Both the position numbers and the translations under genes were made by a program. Below are positions 1 through 8,710 of a DNA stretch of 64,000 bases, in pieces. The stretch is from PALSA-610 sp038239145 (GTDB taxonomy: Bacteria > Actinomycetota > Acidimicrobiia > IMCC26256 > PALSA-610): positions 11,483 through 75,482 of the forward strand of contig JBBSFB010000016.1 in NCBI GenBank assembly GCA_038239145.1, in the 5' to 3' direction. The notes beneath the pieces are model-generated. The model saw only the letters and a list, made by a program, of their open reading frames with translations, made no database searches and had not been told where the DNA came from. Positions within the stretch are counted from its first letter, which is position 1. The number at the start of each line of letters is the position of its first letter.

Positions 1-45
1 GCTGTCCGCGGCGGCAAGCCGGGAGAAGTCGTCGAGTTTGCTCAT
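1..45 (-). CDS. 5' end of an unidentified gene cut by the window edge
   Basis: Only the first 15 codons are inside the window, reading MSKLDDFSRLAAADS from an ATG at 45. The beginning resembles the N-terminus of small F420/FMN-dependent pyridoxamine-phosphate-oxidase-like proteins, but 15 residues are too few to assign a family. It is divergent from the next gene, with about 110 bp of unusually AT-rich sequence between them that should hold both promoters. Confidence 0.4.
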   Translation of the reverse strand, partial: MSKLDDFSRLAAADS

Positions 46-157
46 CGCCACAACTTAAGCAAACTGCAACTCAAGGCAAAGGCGCTCTTGAAAACCACTT
101 TTACCGTTTGTGATAAACCGATTCCGGCCAAAATACTTTGAAACGGAAGGTCACCGA

Positions 158-766
158 ATGCCGCGGAGGTCAGTTGCGAAGAGTGAAGTCAGAGTCTCTA
201 CTTCCGAAGAGTCGGAAACGGCAGTCACTGCGTATCTGGCAACGATCGGAACGCCCAAGCCGCGTGGTCGCCAGGCCCGGCCCAAGCCCGATTTCGACAC
301 TGCCACCAAAGGCATCACCGACCCGCTGGCCAAGCTCGCTGCGATCAAGGAAGAACGGCAGCGCGTCGCCAACATCGTCGTCGGTGACGATGCCGAAGAC
401 CGCTTTGTGAAATACGCGAAAGCATGGGCGAAGATCCACGAATACAGCCGCGAGGATTTCGCCGCGCTCGGCGTGACCCGCCGGGTTCTCGACGCGGCAT
501 TCGGCGGGAGCACACCGCGCCCCCGGGCGTCGTCGTCGGGCCGGGCGCCGCGGGTCAGCACGAAGGATCTCGCCGACGCCATCGAGGCGAAGCCGGCCGG
601 CACGTGGTTGACGGTGAACGCAGTCATGCGCGAGGTCGGCGGATCACCGGCGACCGTGCGCAAGGTGCTCGACGGCCTCGCCGCGGCCGGGACCGTCACC
701 GACCCCATCGACGACCCGAAGCATTCGGGCAAGGGTCGCGCCCCCAAGGTCTGGGAACGCAACTAA
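158..766 (+). CDS. hypothetical protein with C-terminal winged-helix-like segment (202 aa)
   Basis: Function unknown. The start at 158 is chosen because a GGAAGG ribosome-binding site at 145-150 lies seven bases before it; an upstream in-frame ATG at 110 has no such site. Residues 1-60 are basic and low-complexity, 60-125 are predicted helical, and the last 65 residues (TWLTVNAVMREV... PATVRKVLDGLAAAGTV) read like a winged helix-turn-helix followed by a Lys/Arg-rich tail. This would suit a DNA-binding protein, but that is inference. A TACTTT box near 134 could be its -10. Confidence 0.7.
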   Translation: MPRRSVAKSEVRVSTSEESETAVTAYLATIGTPKPRGRQARPKPDFDTATKGITDPLAKLAAIKEERQRVANIVVGDDAEDRFVKYAKAWAKIHEYSREDFAALGVTRRVLDAAFGGSTPRPRASSSGRAPRVSTKDLADAIEAKPAGTWLTVNAVMREVGGSPATVRKVLDGLAAAGTVTDPIDDPKHSGKGRAPKVWERN

Positions 767-776
767 CGCCTCCGAT

Positions 777-798
777 CCCCAAGCTCGGGGGGTTGGGG
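777..798. terminator. short hairpin between convergent genes
   Basis: CCCCAA at 777-782 pairs with TTGGGG at 793-798. It lies in the 32-bp gap between the convergent ends of the hypothetical gene and metX and could end transcripts from either side. There is no T-run. Confidence 0.3.
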
Positions 799-1929
799 TC
801 AGACCAGCGCGCCGGCGATGATGTCGCCGATCGCTTCGTGCTCGGTCAAGAACGCGTCGTGGCCGCCGATCGAGTCGACGACTTCGACCCCTTTGTTGCG
901 GGGGATGCAATCGGCGATCTCGTGCTGGAGCCGCAACGGGTACAGGTCGTCGCTCGAGATGCCGGCGATCGTCACTTCTGCGGTGACGCGACCAAGCGCG
1001 GCCGCGACTCCCCCGCGCCCGCGACCGATGTCGTGGTGGTTCATCGCGCGCGAGAGCACGATGTAGGTGTTGGCGTCGAAGCGGCGCGCGAGCTTCTCGC
1101 CGTGGTATTCGAGGTACGACTCGATCGTGTACAGGCCACCTTCGAACGGATGCTCGTCGTTCTGGTGCCCGCGATTGAAGCGTTGCGCGAGCTCGACCTC
1201 GGAGCGGTACGACACTTGGCCCATGCCGCGCGCGAGCGACAACCCCCGCCACGGACCGACGCCGAAGTCGTAGTAGTCGCCGCCGTGGAAATGTGGATCG
1301 GCCTCGATGGCGCGGATCTGGAGGGAGCACAGTGCGATTTGCTCGGCCGTCGCCGCCGCGCCGCACGCAATGACGACGGCGCGTGGCACCCGATCGCGAT
1401 ACCTCACCGTCCACTCCAGCGCGCGCTGACCGCCCATCGAACCGCCCACGACCGAGTGCCAGCACGCGATGCCGAGATGGTCGGCCAACGCCGCCTCGAC
1501 GTCGACCTGGTCGCGGATCGTCGTCACCGGGAAGCGCGAGCCATGGGGCCGGCCCGTCGCCGGGTCGATCGACGCCGGGCCCGTCGTCCCCTGGCACCCG
1601 CCGAGGATGTTCGGGCACACAACGAAGAACCGGTCCGTGTCGATCGCGCGACCGGGACCGATGAGCGCGTTCCACCACCCGAGTTGAGGATGACCCGGCT
1701 CGACCGGACCCGCGGCGTGACTGTCGAGCGTGAGCGCGTGCAGCACGAGCAGCGCGTTCGACGCGTCTGCGTTCAGGGTCCCCCACGTCTCGTACGCGAC
1801 GGTCACCGGCGACAGCGTCCCTCCCGCGCGCAGCGCGAGCGGAACGTCGGCGAAGAGCGTCGCGGATTGGCGACGACCGGGCGGATCGCCCGGCCGCCAT
1901 GCGCCCGTGACGGGAGGTTCGCCCGTCAT
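799..1929 (-). CDS. metX: homoserine O-acetyltransferase
   Basis: Transfers an acetyl (possibly succinyl) group from its CoA ester to homoserine, the activation step of methionine synthesis by direct sulfhydrylation. The 376-residue protein is full length for the alpha/beta-hydrolase MetX family. The nucleophile elbow GGSMGGQ puts the catalytic Ser at residue 164; the other triad members are the Asp in SSDDLYP near 327 and the His in GGHDAFL near 357. It starts four bases after the stop of the sulfhydrylase gene upstream, so the two form an operon that supplies and then consumes O-acylhomoserine. Acetyl versus succinyl specificity cannot be read by eye. Confidence 0.95.
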   Translation of the reverse strand: MTGEPPVTGAWRPGDPPGRRQSATLFADVPLALRAGGTLSPVTVAYETWGTLNADASNALLVLHALTLDSHAAGPVEPGHPQLGWWNALIGPGRAIDTDRFFVVCPNILGGCQGTTGPASIDPATGRPHGSRFPVTTIRDQVDVEAALADHLGIACWHSVVGGSMGGQRALEWTVRYRDRVPRAVVIACGAAATAEQIALCSLQIRAIEADPHFHGGDYYDFGVGPWRGLSLARGMGQVSYRSEVELAQRFNRGHQNDEHPFEGGLYTIESYLEYHGEKLARRFDANTYIVLSRAMNHHDIGRGRGGVAAALGRVTAEVTIAGISSDDLYPLRLQHEIADCIPRNKGVEVVDSIGGHDAFLTEHEAIGDIIAGALV

Positions 1930-1933
1930 CGGA

Positions 1934-3238
1934 TCAAGTCGATTTCGCGGCGCGGAGACCGGCTTCGAGGTCGGCGAGAATGTCGTCGAGAGTCTCGATT
2001 CCGACCGACAGGCGAACGAGACCGGGGGTGACTCCCGTCGAGAGCAACTCCCCTACGTCGAGCTGGCTGTGCGTGGTGCTCGCAGGATGGATCGCCAGGC
2101 TCCGCACGTCGCCGACGTTGGCGAGATGGCTGAACAGCTCGAGCCCGTCGATGAAGTTACGACCGGCCTCGACGCCACCCTTCAACTCGAACGCGACGAT
2201 CGCGCCCTTGCCGTTCGGCAAGTACTTGTCGGCCCGCGCGTTCCACTTGCTCGACTTCAGGCCCGGGTACGCGACCCGCTCGACCTCGTCGCGGCCTTCG
2301 AGCCATTCGGCGACCGCCTGCGCGTTCTTCGAGTGCCGCTCCATGCGCAGGCTCAAGGTTTGCAGACCTTGCAGGAACAAGAACGAGTTGAACGGTGCGA
2401 TGGCGGCGCCGAGGTCGCGCATGTACTGCAACCGGCACTTCAGTACGAACATGGCGGGACGGAGCTCGGGCGGCAGCTCCGCGAACACGAGGCCGTGGTA
2501 GCTCGGGTCGGGCTCGGTGAAGCCCGGAAACCGGCCGCTGCCGGGGTAGTCGAAGGAGCCGCCGTCGATAATCACGCCGCCGATCGACGTGCCGTGACCG
2601 CCGATGAATTTGGTCGCACTGTGCAGGACCACGTCGGCACCGTGTTGCAATGGCTGCAGCAGCGCCGGGCTCGCGAGCGTGTTGTCGATCACGAGCGGGA
2701 TCTTGTTTTCGTGTGCGATCTTCGCCACGCCTTCGAAGTCGAAGATGTCGCCCTTCGGGTTCCCGATGCTCTCGCCGTAGAACGCCTTGGTGTTCGGCCG
2801 GATCGCCTTCTCCCACGCGCCGAGATCATCGGGGTCCTCGACGAATGTCACCTCGATACCGAGTTTCGGGAAGGTGTAGTGGAGTTGGTTGTAGGTACCT
2901 CCGTACAGCGACGCGCTGGAGACGATGTGGCCGCCGTTCTCGGCCAGGTTCAACAGCGCGATCGTCTGGGCTGCCTGCCCACTCGAGGTCGCGAGCGCGC
3001 CGACTCCGCCCTCGAGTGCGACCATCCGCTGCTCGAACGCGTCCTGGGTCGGGTTCATGATCCGCGTGTAGATCATCCCGAGCTCCTGCAACCCGAAAAG
3101 GGCGGCCGCGTGCTCGGTGTCACGGAAGACGAACGACGAGGTCTGGTAGATCGGCGTCACCCTTGCGCCGGTGGCGTCCGGCACTTCGGCCCCGGCGTGC
3201 ACGAGTCGGGTCTCGAGACCCCATGCTTCGTTCGTCAT
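1934..3238 (-). CDS. metY: O-acetylhomoserine sulfhydrylase (PLP-dependent)
   Basis: Cys/Met-metabolism PLP enzyme of 434 residues that makes homocysteine (or cystathionine-type products) from O-acylhomoserine and sulfide. The PLP lysine is in HSATKFIGGHG, preceded by the usual VIDNTLASP aspartate motif; the C-terminal SIGIE-type ending (LSVGIETLDDILADL) is typical. The start at 3238 follows AGGACGG about nine bases upstream; the reading frame stays open much further 5' but that part has no family similarity and runs over ligD. MetZ-type O-succinylhomoserine sulfhydrylase is the alternative. First gene of the metY-metX operon. No SAM riboswitch is recognisable in the leader. Confidence 0.93.
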   Translation of the reverse strand: MTNEAWGLETRLVHAGAEVPDATGARVTPIYQTSSFVFRDTEHAAALFGLQELGMIYTRIMNPTQDAFEQRMVALEGGVGALATSSGQAAQTIALLNLAENGGHIVSSASLYGGTYNQLHYTFPKLGIEVTFVEDPDDLGAWEKAIRPNTKAFYGESIGNPKGDIFDFEGVAKIAHENKIPLVIDNTLASPALLQPLQHGADVVLHSATKFIGGHGTSIGGVIIDGGSFDYPGSGRFPGFTEPDPSYHGLVFAELPPELRPAMFVLKCRLQYMRDLGAAIAPFNSFLFLQGLQTLSLRMERHSKNAQAVAEWLEGRDEVERVAYPGLKSSKWNARADKYLPNGKGAIVAFELKGGVEAGRNFIDGLELFSHLANVGDVRSLAIHPASTTHSQLDVGELLSTGVTPGLVRLSVGIETLDDILADLEAGLRAAKST

Positions 3239-3421
3239 CCTCGCCCGTCCTTTGTCGTTTCGGCTGCGATCGGCACGGATCCACGGTACGACCGGAATCC
3301 TGACGAGTCCAGTAGGGATTACGGTCCTCTGCGTACGCATCAGCACTACGCCACTGCGCGCCGAATGCTTCGCGCCGCGAGACGGGGGAAGATCGTCGGC
3401 AAGAAATTTTCGGCGTCCACG

Positions 3422-3447
3422 GTTTGGCCCGGACCCGGTCCGGGGTA
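3422..3447 (+). promoter_or_regulatory. SigB/SigF-type promoter candidate containing a palindrome
   Basis: GTTT at 3422-3425 and GGGTA at 3443-3447 are 17 bp apart, the same spacing as the site at 8626. Inside lies the 17-nt palindrome cccggacc-c-ggtccggg (3428-3444). It points toward ligD, 155 bp away. Its first 16 bases recur exactly at 10149. Confidence 0.4.
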
Positions 3448-3589
3448 CACCATTCGTCGAGTTCGGTTCTTGCCGCCCCCCGCACGGTGATTCGGACTCT
3501 TTGCAGCACCGGTTCGGGAACGTCGAGGATCGCCGCCCGGCCCCGACGTTCCCCCGGCGCCGCAACGGCTCCCGTGAGGTCGAGGCGGA

Positions 3590-3601
3590 TACGGTGCCCG
3601 C
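3590..3601 (+). promoter_or_regulatory. leaderless -10 box of ligD
   Basis: TACGGT lies six bases before the ATG at 3602 and no ribosome-binding site is present, as expected for a leaderless transcript. Confidence 0.4.
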
Positions 3602-5068
3602 ATGGCGCGCAAGCGTGAGCTCGCCGAGTACGAGGCAAAACGCGACTTCACCGCCACCACCGAGCCCGCGCCCGGGACCTCGGAGCCCGAACCCGACGTC
3701 GACCTCCTGCCGGGCGCGCCGCGCCGGTTCGTCGTGCAGGAGCATCACGCGCGCGCCCTGCACTGGGACCTCCGCCTGGAACGCGACGGGGTGCTCGCAT
3801 CGTGGGCCGTCCCGAAGGGCATACCGGTCGACCCCAAGCGCAATCACCTCGCAGTGCAGACCGAGGACCACCCGATCGAGTACCTCACGTTCACGGGCGA
3901 GATCCCGGCCGGCGAGTACGGCGGCGGCGCCATGGGCGTCTGGGACACCGGGACCTTCGAGACCCACAAGTGGCGCGAGAAGGAAGTCATGGTGACCTTC
4001 CACGGATCGCGGGTCCGCGGGAAGTACGTCTTGTTCCACACGGGCGGAAAGCAATGGATGATCCACCGCATGGACCCGCCTGACGATCCCGATCGAGCCG
4101 CGCCGCCGAACGACCTGAAACCGATGCTCGCGACCCTCGCGGCCAAGTGTCCGACCGGCGCGGGCTGGGCGTTCGAGCTGAAGTGGGACGGCATCCGTGC
4201 CATTGGTTATGTCGACGGCGGGCGGATCCGCCTGCTCACCCGGAACGGCAACGACGTGACCCGGCGTTACCCGGAGCTGCGCCGGCTCGGGGAGTCGCTC
4301 GGATCACGCGACGTCGTGCTGGACGGCGAGATCGTCGCGTTCGACGAGACGAGCCGCCCGAGCTTCGAGTTGCTCCAGCGCCGCATGCACGTGGAGAGCG
4401 ATGCCACGATCCGCAGGCTCGTCGGCGAGATTCCGGTCACCTACGTGCTGTTCGACCTGCTGTGGCTGGATGGTCATTCGACGATGACCATGCCGTATCT
4501 CGAACGCCGGGAGCTTCTCCGCGGCCTCGCGCTCTACGGGTCATCGTGGCAGACGCCCCCGAACGAGGTCGGGAGCGAGGGAACCGCGACGATCGAGGTG
4601 AGCAAGCGCTTCGGCCTCGAGGGTGTGGTCGCCAAGCGCGTCGACGGTCGCTACGAACCGGGACGCAGGTCGGCGGGTTGGCTGAAGCTGAAGAACCAAC
4701 TCCGCCAGGAGTTCGTGGTCGGAGGTTGGCAGCCCGGCGAGAAGGGCCGGACCGGCAGCATCGGCTCACTGCTCGTCGGCTATTACGACGGCGACTGCTT
4801 GCATTACGCCGGGAAGGCGGGCAGCGGCCTCTCCGGACCCGTGATCGCCGAGCTCGAGGCGCTGTTTGCCCACCAGGCTCGCAACGACAGCCCGTTCGCC
4901 GCGGGCCGCGTACCGAAGGGCGTCCGTTTCGTCGAACCCACGTTGGTGGTGGAGGTCCGGTTCACCGAGTGGACGAGCGCGGGCAACATCCGCCACCCCA
5001 CGTTCCTCGGCATCCGAACCGACAAGGATCCCCGGGAGGTCGTGAAGGAGACCCCGGTGGCACTTTGA
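3602..5068 (+). CDS. ligD: LigD-type ATP-dependent DNA ligase with 3'-phosphoesterase domain
   Basis: End-joining DNA ligase of 488 residues. Residues about 38-165 form the LigD 3'-phosphoesterase domain (RRFVVQEHHARALHWDLRLE), which trims 3' ends. Residues 172-488 are the ATP-dependent ligase: KWDGIRA holds the lysine (194) that becomes adenylylated, followed by LDGEIVAFD, the EGVVAKR motif and a C-terminal OB-fold. The polymerase/primase domain of three-domain LigD is absent, so a separate protein would have to supply it; no Ku gene is in the window. A role in stationary-phase double-strand-break repair is family knowledge and agrees with the SigF-like site upstream. Confidence 0.92.
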   Translation: MARKRELAEYEAKRDFTATTEPAPGTSEPEPDVDLLPGAPRRFVVQEHHARALHWDLRLERDGVLASWAVPKGIPVDPKRNHLAVQTEDHPIEYLTFTGEIPAGEYGGGAMGVWDTGTFETHKWREKEVMVTFHGSRVRGKYVLFHTGGKQWMIHRMDPPDDPDRAAPPNDLKPMLATLAAKCPTGAGWAFELKWDGIRAIGYVDGGRIRLLTRNGNDVTRRYPELRRLGESLGSRDVVLDGEIVAFDETSRPSFELLQRRMHVESDATIRRLVGEIPVTYVLFDLLWLDGHSTMTMPYLERRELLRGLALYGSSWQTPPNEVGSEGTATIEVSKRFGLEGVVAKRVDGRYEPGRRSAGWLKLKNQLRQEFVVGGWQPGEKGRTGSIGSLLVGYYDGDCLHYAGKAGSGLSGPVIAELEALFAHQARNDSPFAAGRVPKGVRFVEPTLVVEVRFTEWTSAGNIRHPTFLGIRTDKDPREVVKETPVAL

Positions 5069-5086
5069 CGGTCAGGTCAAGGTGGG

Positions 5087-5476
5087 TCAGTCCGGGTCGT
5101 CGAGACCGACCTCGGCCCACACCGTCTTGCCGCCGTCGTGCGCGATGATCCCCCACGCCCGGGCCAGCGAGTTCACGATCTGGAGCCCACGTCCGCCCAG
5201 TTGCTCGGGTTCGCGCCGAGCCTGCGGGGCGATGTGACTGGTCCGGGTGTCACCGTCGGAGACCTCGATCCGCAGGGCGTCGTCCTCGGAGAGGACCAGC
5301 ACCTCGATCGGCTCGGCGCCGTGCAGGACAGCGTTCGTCACGAGCTCGCTCAGCACGAGCAGCGCGACCGTCGCTTCTCCCCCGAGGTGGTTCTCGGCCG
5401 CGAACCGGCTGACCTGACGACGCGCCTGCGCCGGACTCGCGGCGGTCTGCGGGAGAGAGATGCGGAGACTCGACAC
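5087..5476 (-). CDS. HATPase-fold anti-sigma factor/serine kinase (RsbW-like)
   Basis: 129 residues of the GHKL/HATPase_c_2 family. The N-box LVLSELVTNAVLH and the G-box GGRGLQIV are intact, so ATP binding is expected. Such proteins sequester a SigB/SigF-type sigma factor and phosphorylate STAS antagonists. The GTG at 5476 is chosen because GGGGGA stands eight bases before it; a TTG nine codons upstream is the alternative. A good SigF-type promoter lies about 110 bp upstream. Its likely partners are the STAS protein and SpoIIE phosphatase just upstream on the same strand. Confidence 0.85.
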   Translation of the reverse strand: MSSLRISLPQTAASPAQARRQVSRFAAENHLGGEATVALLVLSELVTNAVLHGAEPIEVLVLSEDDALRIEVSDGDTRTSHIAPQARREPEQLGGRGLQIVNSLARAWGIIAHDGGKTVWAEVGLDDPD

Positions 5477-5584
5477 GCGCGCCGTCCCCCTAATGCGGGT
5501 CAACGCCCACGGCCGGGCGAGCAGGTAGAGCCCTGGATCGACAACCCGGTTCCCCTCTCACATCTGGGATTGCGCAGCTTGCAG

Positions 5585-5609
5585 ATACCCCGGTGGGGCG
5601 GGGGGCAAC
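5585..5609 (-). promoter_or_regulatory. SigB/SigF-type promoter for the anti-sigma gene
   Basis: On the minus strand GTTG (plus positions 5606-5609) and GGGTAT (5585-5590) are separated by 15 bp. It points at the HATPase gene starting at 5476. Confidence 0.5.
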
Positions 5610-5668
5610 CAGGCGGCCCCCAGGAACCGCCCCAGTCGTGACGGTCCGTCCGCCCGGACGCCGATCGG

Positions 5669-5995
5669 TCACCCGGCGCCGGCGATCGTGAACTCGTCGA
5701 GGACCCCGCTTAGCTGCAGCACCCGCGTGCAGGCGTCCGACGGCGTCCGTAGGACGAGGTCGGACCCGGCGTCGTCGGCGCGGCGCCGTGCCTTCAGGAG
5801 TTCCCGCACACCGGCGGAGTCGATGAAACCGACACCGGCGAGATCGACGGCGACGCTCGAGCTCTTTCCGTCGACCAGCTCCTCGAGCGCCAGCGCGAAC
5901 CGCGGCGCGAGCGAGAGGTCGATCTCGCCCCGGACCACGAGCACGGCGGCGGCGTCGGTCCCCGTCCGCTCGAAGACCGCTTCCCAGTCGTTCAC
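5669..5995 (-). CDS. STAS-domain anti-sigma factor antagonist
   Basis: 108 residues forming one STAS domain. The segment VAVDLAGVGFIDSAGVREL carries the serine (in DSAG) that the anti-sigma kinase phosphorylates in RsbV/SpoIIAA proteins. It begins at a GTG whose last bases overlap the TGA of the SpoIIE gene (GTGA), with GGAGGATC just upstream, so the phosphatase and its substrate are translated together. The dephosphorylated form would bind the anti-sigma factor and free the sigma factor. Confidence 0.9.
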   Translation of the reverse strand: MNDWEAVFERTGTDAAAVLVVRGEIDLSLAPRFALALEELVDGKSSSVAVDLAGVGFIDSAGVRELLKARRRADDAGSDLVLRTPSDACTRVLQLSGVLDEFTIAGAG

Positions 5996-8211
5996 GATCC
6001 TCCGTTCATTCGCAAGACGATGACGGCGACGTCGTCGCGCGGGTCGTCCGGACCGTACGCGACCACCGCGTCGAGGATGGCGTCGGCGACGCAATCGATG
6101 TCGGCGGGCGCCGTTCGCACGACCTCGAGCAGCCGATCCTCTCCGAACAACTCCTGACCGTGGTGATGAGCCTCGGTCACACCGTCGGTGTACATGACGA
6201 CGGTGTCGCCCGCGACGAGGTCGAGCACGTGCTGGCGGAAATTCATCGTTCGCATCGGGAGCCCGAGGATCGGTCCCGACGTGTCGGCGAGTTCTACGGT
6301 CCCGTTCGCGCGGCGGACGACGGGCGGCGGATGTCCCGCGCACGCGACGGTGAGACGCGCGCCCCCGGGTACGCGTTGGCTCGGTTGGAGCAGCCCGCAG
6401 CACACGGTGCAGAACTCTCCGTGCCCTTCACCGTGGACCAGCGTGTCGTGCAACGCGGCGAGGAGCCGGCGCGGTGTACGCCGCTGCATCGCGACCGCGC
6501 GCATCGTGTGCCGGGCGAGACCTGCGATCGCCGCCGCCTCCGGCCCCTTCCCGCTGACGTCGCCGAGCACGAGCGTCCACGCGCTCCGCCCGACCTGGAA
6601 CACGTCGTAGAAGTCGCCCCCGACTTCGTTGCCCTCTCCAGCGGCCCGGTATCGCCCCGTGAGCTCGACACCCGGTATCGACGGGAGGGTCGGCGGCAAC
6701 AGGCTCGATTGGAGGGCACGCGCGACATGATCGCGCTCGGCGAAAAGCCGGGCGTTGTCGACCGCGAGACCCGCTCGGCGGGCGAGCTCTTCGGCCAGCA
6801 GGAGGTCGGCGGGACCGAAGTGCCGTCCCGAGCCGGCCGACACAAGGGTGAGCGCACCGAGGGTGCGCCCCCGAGCCGTGAGCGGCACACACATGTACGA
6901 CGAGAAGTCGAGCGCCTTCACGATGCGGTAGTGCTCCTCGGATCGCGTCGTCGACCGCAGGAACTCGTCGGTGATCTCCTCGGCGATCTTGGATCTCCCG
7001 CCCCGCACCACGCTCGCGGCGGGATGCGCGCCGAAGGGGTCGGGCGCGAATCGGCTCTCGAGCACCTCGACGAGCGCGCGCTTTTCGGGATCGGAGTGCA
7101 CGGCGGCGCGGCGCCGGATGCCGTCGTCGTCGGCGACGTCGACGAGACATAGGTCGGCGAGGTAGGGCACGCACAGCTGCGCGAGACGGTCATAGCTCTC
7201 GGGATAGTCGAGCGACCACGACAACAGCGCGCTCGTCTCGGCCAGGAACCGCTGGTCGGCCTCGGAGCGACGACGCGCGTCGATCTCGTGCTCGGCCGCC
7301 CGGAAAACGCGCGCGATATCGAGCACGATTCCGGCCTGGGCCGCGATGTCGCCGACCATCTGCGTGTCGACGACGGTGAACCGATCGGGCTGGGTGTCGG
7401 CGATCAACATGGCGCCGATGAGGTCGCCGGATCGCGACCGGACCGGCGCGATCACGCAGCTGCGCAAGGACGCTTCCGCCCCGACGAGCTCGTCGAGCGC
7501 GTCGGAGTCGTGCTCTTTGTCGGCGAGATAGTCGAATCGCGTCGGCTTCGGCTCGAGGAGGGCGGCCCGGAGCTCGATCGCGCCGACCGGGACCGTGCGC
7601 CCGATCACGGCGTCGGTGGCGCGACCCGACACGGCCGCGACTGCGATCTCGTCGTCGACGTCGACCCACAGGAACACGCCGGCGGCCGCGCCGGTGAGCC
7701 GGCGGCCCGCGTCGGTAACCGTTTGCATCACCGACTCCGCGTTGAGCTCCGAGACGAGTGTCCGCCCGACGTCGCGCAAGATCTGAGCGAGCGCGAGCAT
7801 CTGGCGGAGCTGTCCCTGCGATGCGCGCTCGGCCGTCACGTCGAAGGCGAGGCTGATGACTCCCGAGACTGCGCCGGTCTCGTCGAACACGGGCGAATTG
7901 ACCGCGTGGACCTCGAGCGCCCGATCATCGGATCGCAGCACCGCGAAGTCGCCTTCCCAACTCTGACCCTGCATGATCTGCTTGCCGATCTCGGCGGTCA
8001 GCTCGGGTTGGAGCGGCTCGATCGTGAAGCGGGACGACTGGTCGCCGACCAACTCCGCGGGCGTGCGCCCGTACAGGTGCGCGCAGTACGGATTTGCGTA
8101 CAGGACGACGCCTTCGAGGTCGACCACGAGGATCGCGGCGTCGACCCGGTCGAGGATCTGCGCGCCCAGATCGACGAGTCGTCCCCGCGACGCTCGCTCC
8201 GGGGCCGGCAT
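5992..8211 (-). CDS. PAS-GAF-GAF-SpoIIE serine phosphatase (RsbU/RsbP-like)
   Basis: 739-residue PP2C-type phosphatase that would dephosphorylate STAS antagonists in response to a signal. Order: PAS domain (about 20-135, NPYCAHLYGRTPAEL), two GAF domains (about 160-310 and 345-500), and a SpoIIE phosphatase domain (545-735). The metal-binding motifs GGDFYD, LGDVSGKG, YTDGVTEA and DPRDDVAVIVLR are all present, so it should be active. No transmembrane segment is seen, so it senses something in the cytoplasm, possibly a redox or light cue through PAS; the ligand is unknown. Operon with the overlapping STAS gene. Confidence 0.92.
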   Translation of the reverse strand: MPAPERASRGRLVDLGAQILDRVDAAILVVDLEGVVLYANPYCAHLYGRTPAELVGDQSSRFTIEPLQPELTAEIGKQIMQGQSWEGDFAVLRSDDRALEVHAVNSPVFDETGAVSGVISLAFDVTAERASQGQLRQMLALAQILRDVGRTLVSELNAESVMQTVTDAGRRLTGAAAGVFLWVDVDDEIAVAAVSGRATDAVIGRTVPVGAIELRAALLEPKPTRFDYLADKEHDSDALDELVGAEASLRSCVIAPVRSRSGDLIGAMLIADTQPDRFTVVDTQMVGDIAAQAGIVLDIARVFRAAEHEIDARRRSEADQRFLAETSALLSWSLDYPESYDRLAQLCVPYLADLCLVDVADDDGIRRRAAVHSDPEKRALVEVLESRFAPDPFGAHPAASVVRGGRSKIAEEITDEFLRSTTRSEEHYRIVKALDFSSYMCVPLTARGRTLGALTLVSAGSGRHFGPADLLLAEELARRAGLAVDNARLFAERDHVARALQSSLLPPTLPSIPGVELTGRYRAAGEGNEVGGDFYDVFQVGRSAWTLVLGDVSGKGPEAAAIAGLARHTMRAVAMQRRTPRRLLAALHDTLVHGEGHGEFCTVCCGLLQPSQRVPGGARLTVACAGHPPPVVRRANGTVELADTSGPILGLPMRTMNFRQHVLDLVAGDTVVMYTDGVTEAHHHGQELFGEDRLLEVVRTAPADIDCVADAILDAVVAYGPDDPRDDVAVIVLRMNGGS

Positions 8212-8230
8212 GGTTCCAGTAAACCATGCA

Positions 8231-8255
8231 TCGGGCCGGGCTCGCGCCGGCCCGA
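8231..8255 (-). terminator. 9-bp GC-rich hairpin
   Basis: TCGGGCCGG (8231-8239) pairs with CCGGCCCGA (8247-8255) around a 7-nt loop, between the end of the small membrane protein gene and the SpoIIE gene. Likely a terminator for the former; no T-tract follows. Confidence 0.4.
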
Positions 8256-8266
8256 ATTACAGCGGT

Positions 8267-8551
8267 TCAGGCAGGTTCGGTCCGAGCCGACGGACGGCCC
8301 AGGCGGCCGTCGGGCTGGCGGCAGGTCCGCAGTCCTCCTGTAGGCGCCGTCGAGAGGCCGCCGGAAGCGGACAGGTAGTGATAGGTCGATTCCCGCGCAA
8401 CCGAAGCATCCCGGCGGCCGCTGTGGCGGGCGACCCGGTACGCGTCGAGCGACACGACGTTGTCGGCCGCAGGAGCAACGGGACGCGTCTTGTGCGCGAC
8501 CAGCGTGACGGCGAGCAGCAAAGCCGCGAGCGCTATGACGGCGACGATCAT
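8267..8551 (-). CDS. small membrane protein of unknown function (94 aa)
   Basis: One N-terminal transmembrane helix (MIVAVIALAALLLAVTLVA) followed by a basic, low-complexity cytoplasmic or external tail. The ATG at 8551 is supported by GGAGG eight bases upstream. A SigF-type promoter lies about 45 bp upstream, back to back with one driving the divergent gene at 8711, so it is probably part of the general stress regulon. No family recognised. Confidence 0.65.
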   Translation of the reverse strand: MIVAVIALAALLLAVTLVAHKTRPVAPAADNVVSLDAYRVARHSGRRDASVARESTYHYLSASGGLSTAPTGGLRTCRQPDGRLGRPSARTEPA

Positions 8552-8592
8552 GTGACTCACCTCCGAATTCGTACGGCGAGGTACTAGGGGAG

Positions 8593-8616
8593 TACCCCTG
8601 TCGTGACTCTGTCAAC
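8593..8616 (-). promoter_or_regulatory. SigB/SigF-type promoter, minus strand
   Basis: Minus-strand GTTG (plus 8613-8616), 15-bp spacer, GGGTA (plus 8593-8597). It serves the small membrane protein gene starting at 8551. The -10 lies within the inverted repeat GTACTAGGGGAGTACCCC. Confidence 0.5.
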
Positions 8617-8625
8617 CGCGACGCG

Positions 8626-8651
8626 GTTTCGGAGGTCGGGACAATCGGGTA
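8626..8651 (+). promoter_or_regulatory. SigB/SigF-type promoter, plus strand
   Basis: GTTT (8626-8629, within GGTTTC), 17-bp spacer, GGGTA (8647-8651). It lies 60 bp before the ATG at 8711 and diverges from the site at 8593. Confidence 0.6.
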
Positions 8652-8710
8652 CTGCCGAGCTGGGCGGGTAGAGACTTGGCGGGGCTGGAAGTAGTAATGA
8701 GAGAGGCATC

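Noticed and set aside
3239..3601. SAM riboswitch upstream of metY
   Set aside because: The minus-strand leader has no recognisable SAM-I/II/IV core such as the AAGCCCC and GGCAACC blocks; only a palindrome and short repeats are present.
3239..4066. Long N-terminal extension of metY
   Set aside because: The frame is open, but the extension has no similarity, overlaps ligD on the other strand, and a good ribosome-binding site marks the start at 3238.
8540..8560. GTG at 8560 as start of the small membrane protein
   Set aside because: It would overlap the GGAGGTG ribosome-binding site; the ATG at 8551 has ideal spacing.
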